A stretch of 64,000 nt of DNA, taken from NCBI RefSeq assembly GCF_011397635.1, contig NC_064755.1:38980059-39044058 (forward strand), read 5' to 3'. Below the pieces are notes generated by a model, which did not search any database, was not told the origin of the DNA, and saw only the letters and a list, made by a program, of their open reading frames with translations. Source of the stretch: Epinephelus fuscoguttatus. Taxonomy: Eukaryota; Chordata; Actinopteri; Perciformes; Serranidae. A program made the position numbers and the translations under genes. This document shows positions 25,701 through 37,000 of this stretch, piece by piece (position 1 is the stretch's first letter; each line of letters begins with the position of its first letter).

Positions 25701-28700
25701 TTACCCTCATCCAGCCAGGTACATTAATACACTTCATTTACCTGATCCAACCAGATACATTAATACACTTTATTCACCTGACCCCGATTCAGTCAGGTAC
25801 ACTGCTACACTTCATTTACCCTGTTCCAGCCAGGTACATTCTTACACCTCATGATACCCCGATCTAGTCAGGCACATGACTATACTTTATCTCAGTATTA
25901 CCTCTAATACTGTGGTCATACTTCCTTTGTTGTTATAAGGATGAACCTGAACTCGTCCTCTGTGCTGTCCAGGCTTTCTCCAGCTGCTTACTACGCCCAG
26001 AGGATGATCCAGTATCTGTCAAGGCGGGACAGCATTCGCCAGCGATCACTTCGCTACCAGCAGAACCGCCTACGCGCCATGTCATCCTCATCCGACAGTC
26101 CTGCCACCAACCCGTCCAGCTCCATGGACAACAGCGATGTGGACTTTGAGGAGTTGGAGTAAATTTCATTTTGTCTCTTACGTAGTTTAAACTTGTTTTA
26201 AGTATATGAAACGTGATGATATTCTGTATCTAATCAGATTTAGCTGAATGATGGGTGAATTCAGAAAGCTGCACAAATTGCCCACAGTCTGGCACAAAGG
26301 CAACATTAATGCTTTGTAACAGATAATCAGACGCAAAAAGAGGGCAGATTGCTCTCAGCTGCAAAACTTAATGAGTGTTTCTGCACTGTAATATCATTAA
26401 CTCAATATCCTTTGTGAATTGGACGATGAAACGGGGTAGATGAAGTGAAGCGCAACTCATTGTGCTGTCAGCGGCCACAGTGCATTTTTTGTGAATCCGC
26501 CCATGAGTGTGGACGTTGTCTGAGACAGGATAAGAAAAACACTGTTTGCTTTGCACAAAGACAAGCAAAGTTGGTGGACTATCAAAACAGTGGCTGAAGG
26601 GAGTTGAAGCGTTATGGCATCCAAGTGTTTGAGTTGTGCCAAGAAAACTGTAAACTGTAATATCACACTGTCGTGATCTGAGTCCTTTAAAATCGATCAG
26701 CCCAATACTTATACATATTTACTTAAATGATGATAAAATATGTATCTGACACATTTAAATAACAGCTGTAGATACTTTATCTGACGCATCTTATTTTCCC
26801 TGAGCATCATGATCCAAATGCTGAAGTCCCTGATTCAAAAATATTAAAAATATAAACTTTAATTATTGATGTGATTTGAAAGATTAACGGACAAAATGCC
26901 CATATGGGCCCTGATACAACTCAAGACGTCTCTAGTTATTAGTTCTGCCTGAGGACCTGAGTGATGTCATCAGTTTATAACACTTGATTTAACTGCTGAA
27001 GCATCATATTAGCTTTGCTCAGTTTAATAGTGTAGTCCTGCCATAGTTGATTACAGCGACCTTTAACTCTTTGAACATACATATGACATGAATATTGTGT
27101 TCAGACTAGGGCTGCCCCCTAATGGTCGACCAAACGTTAGTCCAGAAAGGACATTAGTCGTCAAGATTTCATTGGTCGCTTAGTCGCAGAAAAAAAACAA
27201 ACATACGTGAAACTCTATTAGCAGCTGTGCCTTGTCAAAATAAATCAAAACCCATATGACTGGACCGTGTGGACATTTAATTTGAAAGGACAGACACAGA
27301 AAGTGGCCACGCTCAGCAGTCAGACAGGAGTCAGGTTACAAACCAATCACAGCCAACCGATATCTTTCCCTTCTTCTGTAAATATTCAGTCTGATAAATT
27401 CGGAAAAGTTGATCATGTTAGTGCAGGGCTACCCAGAGCTTTACATCTGTCCCACAGACGATAGGCCGACACGCTTATAAGCAGCTCCTGGAAGAAGATC
27501 AGCTCTGCACTCTGGCACAGAAAAGGCACCCAGCACCCGACCTCAAGTTTCCAAGGGGTTAAAGACGCAGCATGTGTACGGCCCCTAATTTCCAGGGCTG
27601 GTACCTGCAGTTATTCCACAGGCTAGTTAATAACATGTCGGGCAGGAAATCCAAAGTGTGGGATCATTTTGAGAAGGTGAAGGACGAACCCAAGGTGATA
27701 TGTAAACTCATCTTCATTGGTCGACTACAAACATGACGTATCATGTGAAACATGGAAGTAGCTACATGCCCATTAGCCCACAGCGTCATTAACAGGCGGC
27801 TCGCTCAGTGTGTGACGTGCACTTGGAGATAAAATATAGGCCTATATTAATGAAGGTTCATTAGTACGGTTTGTATTTCTCTGTAATGTAGCACAGTGTT
27901 AACAATGTTACTGACACTATTCTTTCTCACACCTTCAACTCAAACCATTGTGTTGCCCCACCCAAAATATATAGTTTAGTGATTAAATTCATATCGTAAA
28001 CATGCGGGCGACTAGTCGACTAATGGCCCTAAATGGTGACTATTGGTTGACTAGGAAAATCTAACGCTTGAATTAACAGTTCAATAGAGTCTTTCTGCCA
28101 AGATTGATTATAGCGACCTCTAACTCTCTGAACTTTTATATAACAAAAAAACTATCCATAAACATATATAACTGATTTGTCTGCTCTACATCTATCAGAG
28201 GCAGTGCCAACACAAGCTTTAAATAAGTTTTCTTACATTTTCAGCCCAGTTATTATTTTGTGAGGAGGAGAAAATGGTGTTTTGTTCCAATAATGGTTTT
28301 GTTCTCTTGTTATATTGGCACTTAAGCCTTTTCCTAGCATGTAATCCTGTACTATATTAAACAGTGCTTGTCATTTTGTTTTTCTGTGTAGCCTCACCAT
28401 TTTCTTTATTCCAGTGATAATGGAGACAGAGCGAGGCACAGGACTCCACGTAACGCCAGGATGTCTGCACCTTCGCTGGGTCGCTTTGTCCCACGGTGAG
28501 TCAGCACTAAGCTCTAATCCTAACTAACTTTTCTGCTTCGTCTGTGCAGAGCAGTCTGCAGACTGTTCTCTTTTCTAAACACACTATCAGTAATATTCCT
28601 TGAAGTTCAGAAAGTGAAGGAAAACCTGAACTTGTAATATGCAGTCCTGGATGAAGAAGTTTGATTTTTCTGTGTTTCAGTTGTCATTGTGACATGTCCA

Positions 28701-31700
28701 GAAATCTTTTGTTGTTCTAGTCCAGGCTTGGATTTAAATGTTTTGTCCTGTTGTCCTTCAGGCGTTTCCTCCTCCCTGAATATCTGCCCTATGCTGGGAT
28801 CTTCCATGAAAGAGGGCAGCCTGGTCTGGCCACACACTCCTCTGTCAACAGAGTACTCGCTGGTAAATACACACACCTTGCAGTGCTACCAAAATTACCA
28901 TTTTAGGTTTGGAAATCACCAGCTGCAAGCCAAATGCTGATAAGGTTTGGTGCATGTTGTTCAGTTTCACAACTTCACCAGACAAATTCAGTTACGAAAT
29001 CTAACTAACTGGTAGGACACTGAAAATAATCAGTAACTGACCTGACCAGCTTTTATTTTGTTGCTTCTCTTCTGTATGAATGTCCTCAGTAACAGGGCTT
29101 ACTGTTGTTTTCCAGGTGCATCGATCGGGGACGGTCAGTCCGCAGTCGCCAGCAACATCGCTAACACCACCTACCGTCTGCAGTGGTGGGACTTCACCAA
29201 ATTTGACCTGCCTGAAATCAGCAACGGTACAACAACTGCTTACCTGCATTTTTCTGCTTTGAGTCGTGGCTGTTTATGATGCAGCAATACTTGTGCAGCA
29301 GACCCTATGTGGTAGCTTATGCATGTCACCTACGCCGTTGCGATCATTTATACATGTGTGGTGGTGTTTCTGTGAAGTGCTGTAAAGTTTAGTTGATTCC
29401 AAAGTAGACAGCGCTTCATTTGAAAAATGTGTCGAAATGCTGAAGAGAAATGTGTCTGTGTTTGTTTGTCTCCTCTCCAGCTTCAGTCAACGTTTTGGTG
29501 CCAAACTGTAAGATCTATAACGACGCGAGTTGCGACATCTCTGCAGATGGTCAGCTGCTGGCGGTCTTCATTCCCAGCAGTCAGCGGGGTTTTCCAGATG
29601 AGGGCATCCTGGCCATCTACTCTCTGGCTCCCCACAACCTGGGAGAGATGCTCTACACCAAGAGATTCGGTAGTGTTCCTCAACAAGTTAATTATATGTT
29701 TGACACAAAGATTCAGTAAACTGATCTTAAAATTCGAAGGTGTCAGATGAAAGTGACAGTTTGGATTCTGCAGTTTTATGACCCTTATTAAGCAGTAATG
29801 TCTACAACCCAAAAAGTCCAGTTTGCATTACTGTACTGAGATCCATCTTTCTTTTGTAATGTACCCAATCAGCGTTTTAATGTTGACTTTCCTTGCACAG
29901 GTCCAAATGCTATCTCTGTTAGCTTGTCTCCGATGGGCTGCTATGTGATGGTCGGCCTGGCCTCTCGCAGAATCCTGCTGCATCCCACCACCGACCACAT
30001 GGTGGCACAAGTCTTCCGCCTGCAGCAGCCACACGGAGGAGAGACCTCCATCAGGGTGAGACAGATCCACCAGTACTGACACTGTTTCTAATACAGCAGC
30101 AGTTCTGATATTACTACTAAATCTACAACTAATACTTCTGTTACTGAAGCTGTAATACAGCAGTCTGATGAAGACCTTTCTGAGTGAGGGAAAAGCCCAA
30201 AAAGTCAATGCACTTTGCTGTAGTTTGTTCTGTATTGTATTAATTTCATAAAATGTTTTAATTAATTCTCAGTAACTAATGTTTAACTGGGATATTACGT
30301 CCAGCTGTGTATCAATCAGTCACTTTTATTTGTCCTCTAAGGGAAGTTGGTTGTGCAACAGTGAAACCAGAAACACTTTATATAAATACACAATGGAGAA
30401 AAGCAGAGTTAGTGAACAAGCCTAACCCAGTTTGATTTTACGCAAAACAGCTGAACAGATCTTGACAAGTTCTGACAAATTAGAAAGTAGCCATGCTGTG
30501 AGCCGAACTACTGTCGAACGTCCTGTTTTTGTTTATTCCTATCGCTCGCTTTGAAAGCGCCGCAATGGACGAGGAGCAGCTACTTCATAAAGTTGAAATG
30601 AGGAATTATCTATGATACCTTCTTATCTCATTACAAAACCCAAAATGACGTGCCAGCTTGTTGGAGGGAGATCACCAGGAGGCTGGAAGTTTCTGGTAAA
30701 TGACTGTCGGTAATAACGAGCTAAGCTACTTGCTGTTGGCTATAATGTCTGTTATGTAATTAAATATCACAATATAAAATGTGTGTTTTCTGTTTTAAAA
30801 AGTAATATTGCAAAGGGTGGAAGATACCAAGTAAGCTACTCACTTATCTTTTAAGTGGTTATGTCTCCATTAGGTTCTCAAGCACACAGCTGATAGCTGC
30901 GTGGTCTGTTTATATGAGATAGGCTAACAGAAGAGCTTATTCAGTGGATTCAGTGTGAACAGAGAGTTCTGATGTTACGCGATGGGACGTGATAGTCAGA
31001 TGCTTTGTGTTTTCTTTTAGGACATGGTGTCATTATGTTCCACTCAGGATCGACAGCTCACTGAAGTGGGACACCTGGCAAAATTCAGTGTACCAGTCTG
31101 GTGTCAAACCACTTTGAAAATTTTCATACTGGCTCAATTTTAAAAAACAGAGTACACAAGTTAAAACAATACAGGCAGAGAAATTCTCAACACCTTAAAC
31201 GTAATTCGGTTTCCCTCTGTTGAGACAGATATCTGCAGGGATAGATCCACTAGTGGAAAATATTCTTAAAATCAAGAGGAGAAAACATTTGCTGGATGTG
31301 GTTTATGGCAACGTTTGATGGGTGTTCTTAATGAAAATGATATTTCTATTAAAATGTTATTTAGAGCTAAATGTAAATATATTAGAGCTGAAACAATTAG
31401 TTGATTAATAGGTTAGTTAAATGAGGTTTGGTGTTTCCGACCTAGTAAAGACCTCACTGTGAGCTCTGTGAACAGCAATTTTACTATTTTCTAACAGTTA
31501 GTGTTGATGCTGTTAAATGATAATGACAATATTATAAATACAATATGTTAATTCAGTGCTAATTGCAAGCCCTGTCTCAGAAAACTGTCTCAGTTAATGG
31601 AGAGCAAATAACATCTAAAGAATGGGTAACATTCATAAAAATGCTGAATAACTTAATATTCTCTTTAAACAGCAGGACTGCCGCTGCCACAGTAGTTGAA

Positions 31701-32471
31701 TCTGTGTATCATCAGTGTGTGTTGAATCTGCTGTCGTGTTTCAGATGGTGTTCAACGTGGTTTACCCGATGGCTCCAGACCAGAGGCGCCACGTCAGCAT
31801 CAACTCTGCTCGCTGGCTGCCGGATCCAGGGATGGGTTTGGCTTATGGAACCAACAAGGGAGACCTGGTGATCTGCCGGCCTGTGTGAGTCTCTGAACTC
31901 CTGATGCGGACGTGTCTCAGCTGTGCCGTCACACATTTAAATATATACTTTCTATTCTGGGCCTGTATTTATCAAACATGTCAGAATCAGTGTCAAGATT
32001 TCTGTGGACTGAAACCAGCCCAACCTCAGAGGAGGACTGAGGGATATTTATAAAGTCTCCTACACTGACTGTGACGCAGTAGAAACCATGATGAGGTGTG
32101 GGAGGGTTCTGAGTGTTAGATAAGGATTAAAGTGGAAATGGGGGTAGATCATGTATGTGACTTGTTTTGAGGAGGCAGGTAGTATAAGATTTCCTTTTTA
32201 GTATTTAAAATGGTTGAGCTGCACTTAGTGTATTGCTTAGCATGTTACATTTTTAACTGTTGAACTGGTTGTATCAATTGATCAAAACTGTTATTGTCGG
32301 TTAACGTTTTTCATTTAAATCTTTATTAAAACAATTTTTATAACATTGACATAACAGTTACAACAGCACACTACAATATTGAAATAACTGACAAATTATA
32401 AGAGCTAACAAAACTAAAACTGCTTGGGTAAATGCACAATTTTATAGCCTTAAGGATTAGTATATCTATTG

Positions 32472-32505
<34 letters not shown>

Positions 32506-33972
32506 TTTGAGTCTTGTATAGTCTGTTTTTCTCATTCTCTTTCTAGTTGTGCTTCTTGTCATCTCAGCATTTGTGTCAATTTCTCCATTAAAAGTTGGTT
32601 AACAATTTATTATTATTATTATTATTATTAACATCCCTAACATTAAAGGTCCAGTGAAAATAAGAAGTGACACGCCGGCTCTAGATAGGGCCATTTACGT
32701 TTTCGCATTGGCCAGCAGAGTTAGCAGCCCCTGTGCGACAAGAGCGTAGGAAAAACACTGATTTCTTTTTTTACGTGAGACTGCTTTATTTGGTGTTCTT
32801 ACCAGTTTTAACCCCCTGGTCTGTTTGTTTTGGAGAGGAAGAGACATCTGTGTATAGCTTGGCTCCCAGTAAAAAAAAAACTCTTTACATTGAACACTAA
32901 AGGAATTCCAACCAGGAGCAGTTTCAGCTGGTTGAAATCTGCAGTCCTTAAGCGGGATGAATACTTGTGCCTCAGCTCTACGCCGTAGCCTACCCACGTG
33001 ACTTAGGCTATTGTGAGCATTTATACTTGTGCGGTGGTGTGTCTGAGTGACTCTGCAGTTACACCTCCAAAACACTAGTCAGTGGCGGGGTCTCTGTCAA
33101 GTGCTGTGAAGTTTAGTTGATTCAAAACACACATTAAACACACATTAAACATGGCTTAATATCTTACTGACTTTTGCAGGGCTCTTAGGTGGCTTCTAAA
33201 AGACATTGATTTGCAGATTAAAAGTGTAGCCATCATATCAGCTGTAGCCAGTCACATTGCTTTACAATGCCTGTGGCGTATCTCACATTTATTGTGCAGT
33301 ATTGATGTTAGAAACCCCTCTGTAAGCTTTGGCCACCTCTTTATGAGGAACTTGCATGCTTCTATGTCGTGTCCCCCACAGATGGGAGGATTTATTTCTT
33401 TGATATCACCCAGAACAACATGAACGCAGCTTTCTGCACCCCACAGAAAGTCCATCACAATGATAACTCATTAGAACAAAATGATTTAATTAGGTCATGG
33501 TTATCAAGCGTTCCCTAAACATCTCTGCACCTTTCCTGAAGTTTGGCTGAGATTGGACTTTTTGTCTGAGTTTACTGTTTACTGTCTTAAAAATTGCAGC
33601 AAAAATATGTTAGTCTTCATCACTTTTGTCCGGTGATGAGTAATTTTCTCCTCTGAGATGTTTGATAAAGATGAGCTGTGTTTAGCGGAGTTATCAGTAA
33701 CCTCAGTGAGTCAAATAACTTTGTGCATCTTTCCATACCAACTCAAGGAAAAAGTAGAATGAACACAGATGTCCTCCTGGTTTGGAGGATTTCCCTGCCC
33801 CCTCCTCCACACTGAGACGTTGGCTGATGTGATTATCCTAATGATCAATCTGAACAGGAAGACCATTAATTGGTGAAGGTCAATTAGTGCTTTAAATAAG
33901 GTCATGGTCTGTGTGATTCCACGAAGAAGACCCTCCTCTGCTTTCCAGACTTCCTGAACAGAAGTGAATTAA

Positions 33973-34037
<65 letters not shown>

Positions 34038-37000
34038 AGGTTCTACAGAAGCGATGGTGAGAGCCCCGCGGAGTCAAGCAGTGAACCATTATTCTCCGTC
34101 AACAACAGTGGAACAAGCCGGACGCGAGGTTCTGACAGACCAGGGTGAGAACTTGCAAATGACAAAACACCAGTAATGTAATGAAGAAGACATTTTATTT
34201 GTGATTACTCATTTGAGTACTGAAATTTGTGAATTGTATTTGTTTTTATTTCAAAATAAGAGCACACTGTCATTCAATGTAACTTCACCTTAAATCAACA
34301 AATCAAGTTTTTGACTTCCTTTAAAGAACCAAATTATCAGGATGAGAATAAACGGGTTTATTTTAGCTGATCACAGCAGCCTGTTAGCCTTTGACATGTT
34401 TGACTAACCGTGGTAGGATGTCAAGTTCTTTCACTGAGCATGAGTGTTCTTTGAAATCCTAAGATGCACCATGTGACCAAAAATTAACCAATACAAACAA
34501 AGTTAACAGAGAAGGCTTTCAAAGAGAGCTGCAGGTCGACTTCTGAAAAAAAAAGAAAAAGTCTTCTATGAATTAAAACTACTGTTTGTAAAATTGGATC
34601 GTCATCGGTACTTTTTGACATAATTGTGTTTTTAACCAGTGTAACAGATGACGAGTATCTACCTCATCTCAAAACATTATATAAGTTGTTTTGTTTTTTG
34701 TCATTTTCGTTGTGCTGCACTAACCCAAAATTATTCGTCTCTGATGTTTCTTTAGTCCCAATCGCTCTGGCTGGAGATTGGACAGAGACATGGGTTTGAT
34801 GAACGCAATTGGTCTTCAACCACGACACCCCGCCCCTTCAGTGACATCACAAGGAACTCAGACACCAATCATCCAGCTGCAGAACGCCGAGACACAAACA
34901 GAGAGGGACCTATCAGAGCCTAGCGTCTCACAGCCTGCACCCAGTACTGAAACCCTATAATACCTTCATTATACTGATGATACTTACATTGTAATACTAA
35001 CTCTCTAATACCTTCATTATAATAACACTATAGTGTCTTCACTGTAACAGGCAATATACAATACTGACAATGAGATGTTGCACTCTGATGTAGTGACATC
35101 ATTTTTATGCCTCCACCCTGGCGATTGCCGTGGCTGGAGGCAATATGTTTTCAGGTTGTTCATACGTACATACATATGTAGGTGCGCCCGCCCGTCCCAT
35201 TCTCGTGAACAAGAAGGCCTTGACGGATTTTTTCCCAAATTCAGATTTGGTGGTCAAAGGTCAAGGTCACTGTGACCTTGCGTCCATCTCATTCTTGTGA
35301 ACCAGATTTTGCAAGAATACCCTGAAGGAATTTCTTCAAATTTGGCATGAACATCCACTTGGACTCAGCAATGTACTGAGTGGACTTTGACAGTCAAAGG
35401 TCAAGGTCACTGTGACCTTGTATCCGTTAATCTCGTGAACACATTATCTCAAGAATACCTTGAGGGAGTTACCTCATTCAGTGGTTTTGGTGGTCACAGG
35501 TCAAGGCCACTGTGTCCTCATCATTCTCATTCTTGCAAACACAATATCTTAAAAACACCTAAATGGAATTTCTTCAAATTTGGCACAAACATCCACTTAG
35601 ACTCAAGGATTGAGATGATTAGAATTTTGCAGTCTAAGGTTAAGGTTACTGTGGCCTTGCGTTTGTCTCATTCTCATGAACGCAATATCTCAAGAAGGCC
35701 TTGAGGGAGTTTCTTTGTTTTGCGGTTTTGGTTGTCTTGGGGGCAAAAGTCAAGGTCACTGTGACCGCATCTTTCTCATTCTAGCAGACATGGTATCTCA
35801 GAAACACCTTGAGGGAATTTCTTCAAATATGGCACAAATGTCCACTTAGACTCAAGGATGAACTGAAATTCTTGTTAAGGATTAATCAAGAAAATAATCG
35901 TTTACGGTCCTGCATTCTCCAGTCTTGAGTCTGTACGTGTCTTTTGTTTTGACGTCAGGTGAAACCTTTTCTTATTTTTTGTATAGACTGGATATAAAGG
36001 AAAACTCTTCAGGAGACCGTTGAAAGGTTTCACTGTAAGAAATCGATGCTACCACAGGGAGTCATATATACAGCACAGTGTGTCCAGTGATATCAAACAC
36101 TTGTTTTATACTGAGACTTGATTTTACCGTAGTGAGACTGGAGGTTGTGTTAAAGGATCATTGATGTGCCTTCTTTCCTCAGATGTTGCTCCTGAGACTC
36201 CGTCCACGAGTGGAGCAGCTCCGGGGCAGCAGGAGGCGTCTCAGACCAGCAGAGCAGCTGATGGCAGCCAGGGCGAAGCCTCAGCCGACGCAAACACATC
36301 CGCTACTTCTACTGGTACTGCTCCACACTGACACATAAACACCATGTGTTCTTCTGCAGTATCTCCTAAATTAAACTCATTCCTTAATTTCAAAATAAGT
36401 TCTGTGGTGTGCTTTAAGTTGACACAAGTTTTGTTTGACTGTCGTGTGTTTTGAGGAACTACAAGTCGGTTTTATTATAGTTCTGTTTTCTTTCACTTCT
36501 TTCTGTGAAACTTGAGTGATTGAGCTTAATGTGGGCTCTCATTGACTGTAAGGCAGGGATACTCAACGTGCTTTGCACAGGGCTACTTCTGCAAAATAAC
36601 GAGGCCTGACGCCACCAATTAAAAAGAAAAATTAATATATTTGTGAAGTTAGCAGGTGTTAGTTTGATTCCACTGAACAGAGGAAATATATGTAAGTATG
36701 AGCACACGTCATTGTATGTTAAAGATGTGAAGTAAAATCTGTGGTGTGTGTGAGGATAATATTATCATGTTCCCAATGCTAATTTCAGTTAGCATGTCAA
36801 TGATAATTAACGTAATGTGTTAGCATTGAGGTAATTGACCAAGCTAGTCATTTGCCACATGATTGTAGCAGTTAGAAAAAGAGTTTGGTTTATAGCTATG
36901 GCTAATCATCATGCTGTAACCTGTGACAGGCTGTTATTACTCTCGATTCTTCATGTGACCTCTGTTGTTGCTCTCATTGGTCCAGGAGAGTCTCCAGAAT

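Noticed and set aside
33350-33500. Exon-like frame with [14 protein letters not shown] following CCCCCACAG
   Set aside because: It reads like a WD-repeat strand, but the frame does not connect to either ambra1 neighbour in phase: from the preceding exon it hits a stop after seven codons.
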